64,000 nt of DNA from Exophiala sp. HKRS030 (GCA_023897205.1 JAHWDD010000002.1:6758001-6822000), one strand, 5' to 3'. Counted from the first letter of the stretch, positions 47,442 through 59,529 are shown. Program-made: numbers and translations. The notes: generated from the sequence alone by a model not told the origin.

Positions 47442-48064
47442 AGCTGCATAATGCTGATGATTACTGAAAGTACGAACGCGTCGACTGTGGGTTGAAGGGT
47501 GAGGTGAGGTTGTTGGACTTTGGATGGGACTGATGGGGGGCTTGTCGGGGCGGTAAATTGATTTTGCTTGGAGTCCAAAAAGTTACGCGCGTCTGTGAGG
47601 CTGCGACTCGAAACAGGGAAAGACCAAACACCAATGGCCAGAGATCAAATGAGAAAACACAAAAACACAAAACATCAGACATCCAAGAGAATCCTTAGTC
47701 TCTCTGTCGTCAATCATCGGATTCATTAGCATTCTCCATTCATTTTCTTGTCCAGCTAATTCTTTAAAACCTCACCTCCGCACTTTACATCTTGTCTCCC
47801 TTGACCGAACCTTTATCGCCCACTACAGCTCGTCACAACCAACTTTCTGCCACTGCTGGTCAGTTGACCTCCACCGGGTTTGGTTTGAAAAGGTGACTCC
47901 CTGTCCTCAATCAAACACATCCGTCATTTCTTCGCTCCTTTTCAACCCAGCATCTCTCCGACAACATTCCTTTAATCCTGGCTACACCTCCCTCTCAGCA
48001 AGGGAAGCCATTGCCCTTGTTGGGCACATAACCTCAACCTGGCCGACCCTTTCAAGCCACCACT
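47442..48064. promoter_or_regulatory. Shared divergent promoter region
   Basis: Separates the start of the DUF2439 gene (-) from the start of the amphiphysin gene (+). The right half is C/T-rich (tctcc, ccttt, cctcac), a common fungal promoter signature. No TATA box is convincing. Confidence 0.5.
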
Positions 48065-49528
48065 ATGCAGAGTGTACAACGCCATTTTGGCAAGTACATG
48101 AAAAGAAGTGCAGATGAACACAATGTTGCTGTCTTACTAAAGGATTTCGAGGACGCCGAACGCTTGTTGACAAAGGTATTACTCCTCATCCCTTCTTGCA
48201 TCGTTCCCATCCATTAAGCTGATGCCCATCCCATTATAGATCATTGATGCCTCGAAAGCATGGCGCGAGTCTTGGATTGCCATCTTAACACACCAGCATC
48301 GCATTTTCGAAGAATTCGAGACTCTTTATGCTCCCATAATTGGCGCCGGTGATGACTACCACGGCCATGTTCCCCATGAGACTCCGGATCATATCGTCCG
48401 CAGGACCAACCGAATAAAAGTGGATTACGATGATTTAAAGAAGGATCTTACACAAGACTTGGCTCAGGTTGAAGACAAAGTCATTCGTCCTGCCCAAACC
48501 GCCAGAGATCATCTACTATCCATGAAAAAGACGATCAAAAAGAGAGAAGATAGGAAACTCGACTATGAAAGATACCAATCCAGAGTCGACTCCGGAATGA
48601 AGAAAACCAAGCGATCTGACAGAGACACAGCCGCTCTCACAAAGGCTCAATCAGACTTGACTGTCGCTACTGAAGCCTATCAAGCCGCCGATGACCATCT
48701 ACGCTCATGCCTTCCACCCTTGCTTACCTCCATCTTTTCTCTCACCCCTCACTTCCTCGCGACACAAATTAGCATTCAGAATGCTTTGCTTGGCCACTAC
48801 TACACGATGCTTCACGCTTATTGCTCTGAGGAAGGTTTCCCATCTCCCAGTCCTCCCATGGATGAGGTTATTCGAATCTGGGACGATGCTTTCAAGCCCG
48901 TCCAACAGGAAGCCGAGTCTTTGCAATTCTTGGCGCATGGCAAGGCTGCTAAAGCACCCATGGGCATGGAAAACGGTCAAAACGGTCACCCTCCAGCCAA
49001 TGGACACCGTCGTCCAAGTGCCACTTCTGCCTTCAATCGAACCCAGTCGGTCTCTCCCGCTCGAGCACTTCCTCCTCCATCGCCGCAATATGATACCAAA
49101 CCCAAAGTCTCGTCCTCTCCTGGCGGTCTCTCTATACCTACACCTCAAACTCCCTCAGAAATGACTTTGAGTCCTTCCCCGTCTCATTCTGCATATCAGA
49201 CTCCCATCTCTAGCTATGCACCAGCAGGACCAAACAGCGACTATTTCTCGCGCGATCGTCAGCCTTCCTCGACGTCGTTATCATCAGCCACTTCGGCCCT
49301 GGTTCAGAAAAAGAGACCGCCACCCCTCCGCCGCCGCCGAGGATTCCATCTCAGCAAGCTATCTTTGTTACTGCCTTGTACGATTTCGACGGACAGAGTG
49401 AGGGTGATTTGGTGTTCAGAGAGGGAGACAAGATCAAAGTCATCAAGAAGACCGAAAGTACAGACGACTGGTGGCAAGGTGAATTGAGAGGCACCAAAGG
49501 CCCATTCCCTGCCAATTACTGCCAATGA
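48065..49528 (+). CDS. BAR-SH3 amphiphysin, Rvs167/Hob1 type, with a one-base frame break before SH3
   Basis: Works in endocytosis and actin organisation by bending membrane. Exon 1 is 48065-48175 (37 codons, MQSVQRHFGKYMKRSAD), the intron is 48176-48239 and exon 2 runs to TGA 49526-49528. The BAR domain spans about residues 1-240 (TKIIDASKAWRESW, RTNRIKVDYDDLKKDL, SCLPPLL). A S/P-rich linker follows. The SH3 domain (TALYDFDGQSEGDL, DDWWQGE, FPANYCQ) lies in a frame one base back. The break is in the polyproline stretch at CCCC 49323-49326: one more C would give a continuous proline run followed by SH3. Without it translation would end within an arginine-rich tail at 49485-49487 and lose SH3. 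Everything else looks intact, so I annotate one gene. Confidence 0.92.
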
Positions 49529-51017
49529 ATCATCCTTCTCACCTTGTAAATTGGACGGGGAAAAGCAGCGATATTGAGTGGCGCCCCCAGAATTGAAGAT
49601 TACTCGGCAATAATGTAATGATCTCCGACCGTTGTCCTCTGTCAACTGAAGTTGTTGCAGGGGCTAGATCGCCTCGACATATTCACTACGTTGGGAACAG
49701 ACGATTCCTCTCACGGCTCCTCCTGGCGGGAACAACTCGCGAGTCTGGTACGTTTGGTTTTCACGCCCAGGCATGATTATTCTGCGAAGTGTCTTTCACA
49801 ATGCCAAGTTAGAGAACATGTCCAAAAGTCGTTCTCGAGTTTCCACAGCGAAATCGTCATACATGAACCATTACATTGTCGTTAAGGACCCCAGACAAAA
49901 CGATGCGTTACTAGAGCACATATACATGGCACGAGTCACAAAGATGACAATGAGCATAGCCATGAGCGAGGAAATCCCTCTTGAATATTAACAGCCGGGT
50001 CCAGATACAGAATCAGATAATGCCCGCTTCTAAATTGTATGCGCAAAAAGCCTCGATAGTCCCGAGACCGGAAAACAGCCAACCATAGAGGAAAAGTTGA
50101 AAAATGTATGCTTCCAAGATATAATGCAAAGGCAACCCTCCAAACTTTGACTCATTATAATCGCACATGTACTCATGTACCTAGCTAATGCTATGTTCAA
50201 ATCTTCGATGTGAATACGTTCGACACTAAGTGAGATGTTTAGCACTGGAACATTGCTCTGAGGTAACCTGGCCTATCTGATAGTGATGACGGTGCCGACA
50301 GCCTGTAGAACAGCACTGTGCTCGATCACCCTCCAACCTCCATTCCCCGGCGCGGGTGACATGGCACATGAGCCAAGCGAAAGCTCAGTAACCACGCCGT
50401 AGCCTCCTAGGTAGCCTTAAGCCACGAGTGACAACGCTTTCACTCGATCCAGTTACCCACAACTATAGGTGTCATGGATCGGTTGTCACCCGTCTTAGAT
50501 ACAGGTTGAGCATCACGCATCATGCACAGGGACACAGGTCTCAACTTGAAGGCCAGGCTCTAGTTTGGTTGCTACAGATTGGCTGTCCTTCACTTCCACG
50601 TGTTGGTTGAGACCGGCATGCAATAGCTGGGCAAGCGCAGGTGCGGAAACGAGTGACTGATATTGTCCTTCATTATGTATTGACTCGTATTGTAGCGGAT
50701 ACACGACCGTATCTACATTAACTAGAGTTTGTATTGACGACAAACTCTGATCGGCACTTTCGTCTTGATCTGGCTGGGATGCTATTGACGATTGATTCGG
50801 ACAAGTAAGGTGAATGCCGGTGAACATGCTTCACAGCTCGATCACGCGTTGCTTGGATGAAGAAAACTCGTGTTCATGACTCATCTAAGTGATTCAAGAT
50901 GTGGACAACAGCTCTCGAGACTGGTCCACATCCCAACTCTCTTTCAATTCTACCATCTGCGTCAATTCATCCCGCAAAGAATACACCTCTGCGTCGCTCC
51001 CAAATCATTCAAGACTT
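49529..51017. other. Intergenic region between convergent genes
   Basis: About 1.5 kb with no recognisable gene. The words cctcctaggtagcctt (about 50404) and gtacctagctaatg (about 50177) resemble the palindromic CCTAGG motifs elsewhere in the window. The last part is antisense to the end of the carboxylate transporter. Confidence 0.45.
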
Positions 51018-52574
51018 TCAAACCTTGTCGACCACAGTTCGCTCAGCGTGTACCTCTTGTGCCTTCTCTACATCTGCCTGGCTATCTGCTCCAAGCGACT
51101 TCTGACGATATTCCATCTCAACCACCCCAGCTGGTTTGGCAAGCTCGAACTTGGCTCCACGACGCTCTGGGCCCAATGCTGTCGTGACAATGATTCCAAG
51201 AGCAATGATTGCAGTAGCAACTCCCATCACGGGTCCATATGCAGGCGCGAGTTTACCATCCACGGCAGTCACTAAGTGAGACTCTGCAATTGCGTTGACA
51301 ATCTGTGCCGAAGGTGATGAAATCATATTGCCAAGCTGGTAGGTAATGCCAGGGAAGGATGATCGGAAAGCAGGAGGAGAAAGCTCGTTAAGGTGGATGG
51401 GAATGACACCCCAGGCTCCTTGGACGAAGAACTGCATCATGAAGCCTGTTGCTGAGAGAGCCGACTCACTGTTTGGGAGGATCCAAGCAGGTATCATGAA
51501 TCCAGACATCAAAGCAGATAAGATGATTGCTCGTCGTCGACCCAGCCACTGCGAAACATATCCGATAATTGTTCCACCTACGCAAGCTCCTGTCTTCATG
51601 ATGATACTGGTCCGGGATGCTTTTGAGTTGTTCATCTCCTTCTGTGTCAACATAAAGGTGGTGTAACTATCCTGCGAACTGTGTGAGTAGTAGTTGAACC
51701 AGGTCATCAGCACGATGCAATAGATGCACATTCGCCATTCGCTGGCGAGCATTTTGCGGGTTTCAGCCCAGAATGCGGCCGGAGAGGTGTGGCCTTTTCC
51801 TTCACGTTTTGCGCGTACGAACTGCTGTGACTCTGGGAAGAACAGGCGGATGACACCAACACCGATGGACAAGCCGGTACCAATCCAGAAAACCGTTTTC
51901 CAAGAGTTTGTTGAGCCTCCAACACCGAGATTGGCGCACGCGGCGAGCACGTAGCCGAGAGAGTATCCCTGCTGAAGGATTCCAGACATAAGACCACGAG
52001 CATCAACAGGGCAGTTTTCGAGGGCCATTGCAATAGCGTTACCGTAGACGCCACCCATGAAAAGCCCAAAGAGGGAGCGAACGGCCAGAAATTGGGTGAA
52101 GGTGGCACTATAGATAGTGGCTACCTGCAAAAGTCCGAGGATGACCATGTTGATAATCATAGGCCATTTGCGACCAAATTTGTCTCCAGCTAGACCGAAA
52201 AATGCAGCACCAACGGAACGGAGGAGTAGGGTGAGGGTGATGGCAGTGGTTATGTTGGTTTTGGTGGTATGGAAATATTTGGCAAGTTTGACGGTCTGGA
52301 TAGACAGGGCGTGGAAGTCGAAGGCATCGGCAGTCCATGCAGCGAGTCCAACGAGAAAAAAGAGCCAGGCTTTGCCGTCGAGCTGTGCAAAAAGGCTGAT
52401 AGGGTTCTTGAGAGGGCGTGGAGACTGCCACTCGCAGTAGGTCTCGCCATCATCATTTGTGATGGCGACACGCTGTTTCCATTTGAAGAGGTCGCCGAAC
52501 GACTGCTTTGCAGTTTTCCAGGTTCCGCGAACGATGGGATCGGCGGGTTCGTTGCCACTGATTGTGTCGGCCAT
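51018..52574 (-). CDS. Carboxylate/proton symporter, Jen1 type
   Basis: Encodes 518 residues in one exon, 12 membrane segments. The Jen1 signature NYYSHSSQDSYTT in segment 7 (N..S-H-x-S-Q-D...T) is present in full, and an MFS motif A (GLAGDKFGRKWPM) lies between segments 2 and 3. Jen1-type permeases import lactate, pyruvate, and in one subgroup dicarboxylates such as malate and succinate, and are usually repressed by glucose. The amino tail (residues 1-70) contains WKQRVAITNDDG, the C-tail is charged (DVEKAQEVHAERTVVDKV). Mono- versus dicarboxylate preference cannot be settled by eye. Confidence 0.93.
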   Translation of the reverse strand: MADTISGNEPADPIVRGTWKTAKQSFGDLFKWKQRVAITNDDGETYCEWQSPRPLKNPISLFAQLDGKAWLFFLVGLAAWTADAFDFHALSIQTVKLAKYFHTTKTNITTAITLTLLLRSVGAAFFGLAGDKFGRKWPMIINMVILGLLQVATIYSATFTQFLAVRSLFGLFMGGVYGNAIAMALENCPVDARGLMSGILQQGYSLGYVLAACANLGVGGSTNSWKTVFWIGTGLSIGVGVIRLFFPESQQFVRAKREGKGHTSPAAFWAETRKMLASEWRMCIYCIVLMTWFNYYSHSSQDSYTTFMLTQKEMNNSKASRTSIIMKTGACVGGTIIGYVSQWLGRRRAIILSALMSGFMIPAWILPNSESALSATGFMMQFFVQGAWGVIPIHLNELSPPAFRSSFPGITYQLGNMISSPSAQIVNAIAESHLVTAVDGKLAPAYGPVMGVATAIIALGIIVTTALGPERRGAKFELAKPAGVVEMEYRQKSLGADSQADVEKAQEVHAERTVVDKV

Positions 52575-54450
52575 TGTTGCAAGGATTTGGTTATAGGAGA
52601 CACAGGCGAAGAAGGGCAGTGCTTGGGGATCTCCACAGAATGAGTCTTGGGTGATGGATATACGGGCTTATGGAAAGAGTGGGAATGTCTGCCTTCTTAT
52701 ACCTGATCCATGACGATCGGGAGGAGGGGGGAGGAAAGGAAAGGAGACGATAACGAGAAGATGCCGGGTTCTGGAAACCATGGAAGGCACGATGGCCAAC
52801 ACGGAAGGAACCCCAGAATTGTTGAAAGTTCATTTGTTGAAATTTGTGGAAGGAGCAACTGACATGGTGGAGGATCCACGGGGAAGTTCGTGCGTCAAAA
52901 GCTGATCATTGCGGCAATGGAGCAACAAGGGTTATAGGAACCGGGACAACGACAGGTTCTAAATTGACCTGTCAAAGGCAGCCTGGAGATCCCATCTTGT
53001 CGAGCCAGACCGTTCGTTGATGCGGCGTATCCTATCCCCGATCAATTGAGATACTTCCGGTACTTACTGTCATGTGTCGCATGATATTGTGGACAGAGAG
53101 AAGACTCGCTAGAAGCCTCGTATTGCATAGTGCGAAGCGGAGCTTGTTTTCTAATCAAGCCTGGCCGAGTAGGCTTGAAGTCAGCCACATTGAGTCAAAA
53201 TCAGGTAGGCGAGGAGAAAGGTTCAATAGCAGAATCCGACAAGGTTCAACGACCACTTCTGCATGCTTTCTCGACGTTACATTTCTCCTGTTGTTTGTCC
53301 TACCAGAACCATGTCGATCACGAGCACGGAGAGGATTGGCGAGCCTATCAGTTCCAGGACATGACCAGAGCGACTGAGAATGCTAGATTTTCGTGCATTT
53401 CTCAGGTCAGTCCAAGAAATACCAAGACACCGGACTCGGCTGGGCATTTCTGGGCAGCATCATTTGTGGCTGCTTCAAGGCGGGGTTGGCAATGCTTGTC
53501 GAGAGTCTTGTTACAATGTTACCGGCACCTAAGCACGGATGCGTGCATTGGTGGGTTATTTACAGACTTCGTCATCAGACACAGATACTTCAAAGAATAA
53601 TGATTACTGGAGGCAGCGGACTCGAACACCCTCACACAAAATACGCAAGGCTCTTATTGTCGAATTTCCAACGTTTCCGCCATGTTAGCGGGAGACTTGG
53701 CAAATGCTGATCTTTTGCCATCGGCTGCTATGTTCCGGTGGAATTGAAGGAGGCCATTTTAATTACCCAGCAGGTGCCCCAGGTGGTGCCAGGTATAATT
53801 GGTTTACCTACTCTCCGGAAGATACCTTTGTGTGGAACGAAGAAGCGGGGAGTTATGGCATTGGAAAGGAGAATGGAAAGTCCGGTCGTGGGTCGGCCAG
53901 CCTAGTCATCTTACATCTACTTAACAGGGCATGTGGCATTTACAGACCCAAATGCATGCATGTACCGATTTTGATATGCTTTGTTTCACGATTGGAGTGA
54001 TCGCTTAGGAATGCTTCTTGTTGCCAAGTTGCTATCATCAGGAAGACTACTTCAGCAGGAGAAGCGTTGAATTCCAAGCACACGTCCGTGATAGCCTCCT
54101 ACACTGACACACACGAAGCCGGATCTATCAAGTCCTTTAGCGATGTCTGTGACCAGTCTAGGACTTGAGAAGGCCCAGGTCAATAAGAGAACCGTATCTT
54201 CTTGTCAGCCTCGAGTCTCGACCGGATCCGCACACGCGGAGAAATTCGGGGACATTTTTGCCCTTGGTCTCCGAAACGGGGTGGCCCCCACAATGGCGCC
54301 ACCAAAGTCATGATGCGTCGTTATTGGTTCATGACTCAACATTCTAGAAAAACTCATTTGGGCTTCTCTCGTATGAAACAAATTCCTAGCAGAAAGATAA
54401 TCTGCGTCTTTCCAGCAGCTGATAACAATAGACCAAAACGAATCAGCACA
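52575..54450. other. Intergenic region between divergent genes
   Basis: Promoter region of the carboxylate transporter and of the Caf16-like gene. Open frames at 53072-53377, 53130-53600 and 53393-53710 overlap in different frames and carry no motif. Nothing else recognised. Confidence 0.45.
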
Positions 54451-55310
54451 ATGGCAACTCAAGAAGCCGCCACCACTACCGCCCCGGCAAAACCCGACAT
54501 CGCCGTCAACAATCTGAGCTACAAATTCCCTGACGGCTCATGGGGTCTCCAGGACATATCACTAGACCTGCCAGCGGGCAGCCGCACATTGCTTATCGGC
54601 GCCAACGGCGCTGGCAAGACCACCCTACTAAGGCTACTTTCCGGCAAGCGTCTCGCCCCTCAGAGACGATTCGAATCGCAGGCGTCGACCCGTTTGCCGC
54701 CGGTCTTGAAGGCGTTACTTATCTCGGTTTAGAATGGGTTCTGAATCCGATTGTGCGAACAGACATCGCCGTGCCCATCCTACTAGATTCCGTCGGGGGA
54801 AAGCATTATCCGGAACGCCGCGATGAACTCGTTAGGATCCTTGACATCGACCTACGTTGGCGGATGCATGCCGTTAGCGACGGCGAGAGACGTAGAGTTC
54901 AACTGGCCATGGGCTTGATTCGCCCCTGGGACGTCTTGCTTCTCGACGAGATTACCGTTGATTTGGATCTGCTGAGCAGGTCTAACTTCCTCAATTGGCT
55001 GAGAGGCGAGACAGAACGGCGTGGCGCCACCATTGTCTACGCCACTCATATCCTAGACAACCTGGTAGGATGGCCGACTCATCTGGCCCACATGCATCTG
55101 GGCAAGGTAAAGGAATGGGGCTCCATGGCCAAATATGATGCTGTCACAGACTCCTACAGCAACAGTGGAAACAGCAAGCTGGGGGAGCTTGTCCTCAAAT
55201 GGCTCAAGGAAGATCTGGCTGACCGAGGACCACGAGACAAATCAGGTCAGGGCAAGACTTATGAAAGTTTAGAGGGCAAGGGCGGCTATGGTCAAGAGGA
55301 AAGGAAATAG
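54451..55310 (+). CDS. Caf16-type ABC ATPase with a one-base frame break
   Basis: A soluble single-domain ABC protein similar to yeast Caf16, which is linked to the CCR4-NOT complex, and to plant I-family ABC proteins. About 287 residues. Seen: [13 protein letters not shown] near residue 20, Walker [10 protein letters not shown], signature [15 protein letters not shown] (the SDGERR variant is typical of Caf16), Walker [13 protein letters not shown] and the histidine switch in YATHILDN. There are no membrane segments. After KRLAP the frame moves back one base at CCCC 54656-54659; one more C would restore [14 protein letters not shown]. Both sides are well conserved, so the gene is otherwise intact. 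The start is the ATG at 54451; earlier in-frame methionines look like leader. Confidence 0.9.
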
Positions 55311-55547
55311 ACAAGCCTTTGCCGGAACAGGGGCTGGGGTTGAAGGACTTTTGAAGCTAGTAGAAGCGTTGTTCTTTGCATTCATTGTTTAAATCTCAGC
55401 TGATACCCCATCTGATCTTCAACAAGATCATGAGCAATCTGCATCACCGGCGCTTGAATGGGTTAGAGTTGGTCTTAACACCAGGTCTCAAATACCACCC
55501 CCTAGACCTCATCATACATTCATTCTATAGTGATCCTTGCATTGCCA

Positions 55548-57976
55548 TCAATGTGGAATTATTTTTCCCAAATCAACCCTAAGAATTCGCACAGAGCCGT
55601 CAGCCGAGGCCACCGCTAATTGATTAGACGGCCTTCCATCAATAGACGGCCGCCAGGCCAAGCGGTTCACAGTGCTGGAAGGACAGAACCGGGCTTCAAC
55701 ATCGAAACTTGTCACTTGGATCGCTTCGTCTGCATTTCCTATCACATGAATAGATATTGTACCGTCATCTTCTCCGGCTGCAATGACTGACTGTGACGGA
55801 TTCGAAAACGTTGCCACGGATGTGACTGCAGACTTCCTCTTGATTTCCAGTACACAGGAGACCTGAAACTCGCCAGTTGTCGAGCCCGCACGCCACACTT
55901 TGATCATCTTGTCTCTCCCAGCTGTCACGAAGGTTGGCTTAGCTGTTTGCGGAAGCCAGGCACAATCCAATATCATTCGCGTGTGGGCTTTGGCATTGGA
56001 AGCGGCGAGAGACCAACCCTTTGACGCTCCGTCGGATTCTTCGAACACAGTCCATTGTCGGTCGCGGCCCACGCTCAAGATATAGCGAGGAGTGGTGGAA
56101 GAAAGTGCAAGTCGAGTGACAGTGAGTGAATGGGCGGCTAGTGGAGGCTTGATCTCATTCCAGCTTCGGGTGTCGTAGAGACGAATGACCGCATTGTCGA
56201 CTGAGCTTGCTTTGCAGGCTGTGGCAAGAATGTCCCCATCGACCGAAGACGCAGCTTCTGAGATCTCGTAGCCATGTCCATACAATTTCTCATGCTCAGG
56301 CCATAGAGTATGTCGGGCAAGCAGGTCTTCCGATGGTGGTTCATCGATGTCGAACATGGACGAACTGTACACGTGGCCACGATCGTTAGATGCCTCATCG
56401 ATGGGATTTTCTTCTCCAAATGCCTCGTCATCGTTTGTCGCTTTGTTTGACAGACCAAGGACAGGGATTGCCGCAGTGTCTGGCAGTTGCTCATCTTCTG
56501 CAGGCAAAGAGATTCCACAAAGCCGGTGCAACATAGTCGCAATATCCCGTGGTTCGTTGAAGACACGAAGTAGTTTTTCGTCTGCCCCAGAAACGAACTG
56601 ATGTGGAGTGATGCTGGTGATACAGTTTAGATCGTAGCCATGGATTTGTGGCCGAGAGAATTCATGCCAGCTTTGTTGATCATCTCTTGACCATTCGGCA
56701 TGTAAGCGCGTTGTCTGATCTGAACTGGTGGATAAGAGATAGCTGCCGTCGGTCGCCCAGCATATACCGTTGACAGATCCAATATGTCCACCGACTGCAT
56801 AGGTCTGACTCCAGAAGTCCGAGTCTTGATTATACTTCCATAATCTCCAGCTCCCTGTGCGACCTAGGCATGTCACGTAGTCACCTCTGGGGGACCATAG
56901 GCCGATCCAAAAGCCTCCAGATGACCCTGTAGCCGTAGTGGCCCCCTTTTGACTGCTAATCTCACCCAATCGAGATATGCTTATCCATATTCCGGAAGCT
57001 TGATCTGGCTCCCAAATGGAAAGTGATCCATCCGCAGAAGCTGTAAGTAATTGTGGGACTGAAGACTGAGGGTTCCAGGCTGCGGAATAGACCCAGTCCT
57101 CGTGACCCAATAATAGCGCTTCAAAAGTGATGGAATACTTGTAGTTGGCGGTGAATACACTCTGTACCTTGGCGGTCAGAGATGACTTGCCCGTGGAAAC
57201 TCCATTGGTCGTTCGAGATGTTCCCAGAGGGTGTGAACTTTCTGCGTCACGGAGGCGCCATATTCTAATGTATTTGTCTTGACTTGCGGAGGCCAGCAAA
57301 TACGAGCCATCTGCGTCAGTGGTGATGCTCAAAGACCTTAACCAACCTTCATGCCCGGGTAGAGTCGCGCATAGACTGAAGCTCGGAGTGGAAGACAGTT
57401 GGTCGATAGCGTAAACCTGAACATCGTTACGTGTGCCTCCCACTGCTAGAATCGCTGCATCTGGAGGATCGTCTGCTGAGAGAGGACACAACGCCATGGC
57501 CAAGGGATGTAACGTGGTTTCGGTTGCATTTCGGCCAGCGCATGGATTCCATCTTTGTCGGCTTTCCATAGCTTCAACTTGCTATCTGCGCCACCGGTCA
57601 CGAAAAAATTGGATCCATTCAAAGTTGCAATAACGTTGACAGTGCCGGATTGCGCCGTGCTTGTTCCCTCGCAGGTCCAAACACCAGTCTCGTTGGGCTC
57701 TCTCCACAACGTAATGCTACCATCTGCAGATCCACTGATCAGGTATCGTTTTGTGTCATCTTGTGGACTGCTCAAGAATTTGACACTGGTGACTTTGTCA
57801 ACATGACCTCTTAGGACAGTGGATATGCCATGTCGAGACTGGTCGAGAGGCGACCAGATCGCGACATTTCGGTCGGCGCCAAAGGCAAGGAATCCTGAAA
57901 CTGGCGACCAGTCAGCTACCGCGCTATGCCTATTGCCGCCGACGCTATAGTATTCGTCTTCAATAAAATCAATCAT
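55548..57976 (-). CDS. elp2: Elongator complex subunit 2 (Elp2), WD40 protein with a one-base frame break
   Basis: Elp2 is a scaffold of the Elongator complex, which adds the carboxymethyl group to wobble uridine 34 of tRNA. It starts MIDFIEDEYYSVGGNRH at 57976. Two seven-bladed propellers are visible: SAVADWSPVSGFLAFG, LISGSADGSITLW, FFVTGGADSKLKLW, then LASASQDKYIRIW, WVYSAAWNP, LLTASADGSLSIW, LLSTSSDQTTRLH, FVTAGRDKMIKVW and the last blade VASADGSVRILRVD. Total about 809 residues, the normal size. At EMQPKPRYIP the frame moves back one base. One more C in the run read as GGG on the plus strand (57504-57506) would continue into PLAMALCPLS. No intron is needed. Confidence 0.93.
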
Positions 57977-58640
57977 TGATTGATGGCGAAGTCATGATAG
58001 CAGAGACATGAGTGAAAATGGATGAAAATGCCAAGCCTTGATATCGATCGGTGGAGGGAAATATAAAAGTTTATTCAAAAAACTGATTGTGCAACTTAGC
58101 CGAGGCACTATCAATCTATATCCTGAGTCCTATAAATATATCGATTCCATACCCCGAATGACGGGTAATGGTTTATGATTGATTAAGATCTTGGAGTTAT
58201 TGCATGTGCTCTTGGAGCGAATAGCAGGTCTGTAGAGTGAAAAGAGAGAGTTCTCGCACGGAACATGTCTTACCTTCTGCAGGAGCGACATCATAAATAG
58301 CTTCGGACTAGAATGGTCCCCTCATTTTCCCAAGGGTAAGCGAGACAGGTATATGAGACCCAGCTCAAGTAGCAAGGGATATTCTTCAGGGTACTATATG
58401 GCTAGATCGTACCTCCGGTCTTTGGATCCTCCACAAGAGTAGCAAAGGGTCCACCAAAATCGGCAGGGAATAAAATACCAGGGGGTGTATCATTGGATTA
58501 ATGTTATATGCACATCTAACAGCAGGAATCGGCCTATCCTTACATGGTAGGAAAGGTTCCCAAGGCATGCGACGAAGTCATGCAATCCGATGGATCTCTT
58601 TGATAGCGTCCGCTGCTGACATTGCGTGTTACTCTGAGCA
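57977..58640. other. Intergenic region with repeat copy B
   Basis: Lies between the Elp2 start and the end of the PARG-like gene. Contains the second copy of the PxDFGG repeat. Otherwise AT-rich and non-coding. Confidence 0.5.
58330..58500 (-). repeat. Diverged dispersed repeat, copy B (PxDFGG fragment)
   Basis: Partner of 28540-28715. The minus strand reads TPPGILFPADFGGPFATLVEDPKTG and a stop; upstream the frame is soon closed by stops, so the copy is a fragment. Shared blocks on the plus strand: taagcgagac-ggtatatga, cccagct, ctagatcgtac and ccaccaaaatcggcagg. Confidence 0.55.
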
Positions 58641-59529
58641 TTACTGGACAGAAACATCTTCAACAACCACGCCCTCGATATCCTTGAATTCTTCCACAAA
58701 CCCATTCCAAACATTTTGTTCCTTAGTTTCATCGAGAATCGCGAAGACCACCTCTTTGATACCGGCCGCTGACCAATCTTCTGCTGGGCCTTTGCTCGGG
58801 TGTGATCCGAGTAAGATGCGACGCATCATTGAGGCAACTTGCTTGATGGGATTGCGATATGCTCCACAACCAAGTGCGCCGAGTACGACATGAGAAACAG
58901 ACATTTTGACTGCAGTGCGCATAATATACTTGATCTTCAACGCCATCATTTCTTCGTCTCTGGGATCGCTGTACTTCGGCAACCCGCTTTCTGACATTTC
59001 AACTTCGGGATGTCTGGGGCCGCGCCCGAAATAACGTCAAGGTAGAACTGGTCCTCGGGCTTGAGTAATTCCTTCGTCAGGCCCGGGGCTTGAAGACGAG
59101 AACGTCAGGAGTATAGATAATCGTGTCTGGCTTATGGCGATACCACTTTTGTTGTAGGCTCGGATAAAGCGTCGAGTGCATGCATAGACTTTCTTCTTGT
59201 GCCTTAGCGCCACGAAGAACACCACCACCTGGCTGTAAAGGGGATGCCATGTTCAAGACAGCAATGCGCGCTTTTGGATTTTGCTGTCGAAGATGCCGAC
59301 CGGCTTCCAGGGTATCCATTTTTCGAAGTGTGATGGTTAGGGATGGACTTTCTCCATCCTTGGCCGATGATGGGCTCGGCAATTTGGGCAGATCAGTTCC
59401 CCCAATTAAATGACAGGAGTTCTTGACGCCATCTCTGGCTCGAGGGTGCGATGCAAGTATCGCTGGTATCTGAGAGTTGATTGTTTCTCGTGCCAGAGAC
59501 GCTCTGGCCGCTTTGTTCATCGTCGCCAT
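58641..59529 (-). CDS. Microbial-type poly(ADP-ribose) glycohydrolase-like protein (TIGR02452), two one-base frame breaks
   Basis: Macrodomain-like protein of the bacterial/fungal PARG family. Start taken at MATMNKAARASLARET (59529). The signature QPGGGVLRGAKAQEE carries the GGG...QEE catalytic pattern, with the second glutamate acting on ADP-ribose in known members. Further conserved pieces: IYTPDVLVFK, DQFYLDVISGAAP, LGALGCGAYRNP and the end FAILDE...GFVEEF. Three reading frames are needed. One extra C at 59085-59088 (plus-strand GGGG) would join VFKPPGLTKELL, and another at 59016-59019 would join GAAPRHPEVEM. No splice signals explain these joins. Family members remove ADP-ribose or related groups; the cellular role in fungi is poorly known. 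Confidence 0.85.

Noticed and set aside
51707..52643. Frames antisense or out of frame within the carboxylate transporter
   Set aside because: Shadows of the real gene, which carries the full Jen1 signature.
53560..53650. Possible tRNA, because the minus strand reads gttcgagtcc like a T-loop
   Set aside because: The bases that should pair as the T-stem do not match, and no D- or anticodon arm lies at the correct distance.
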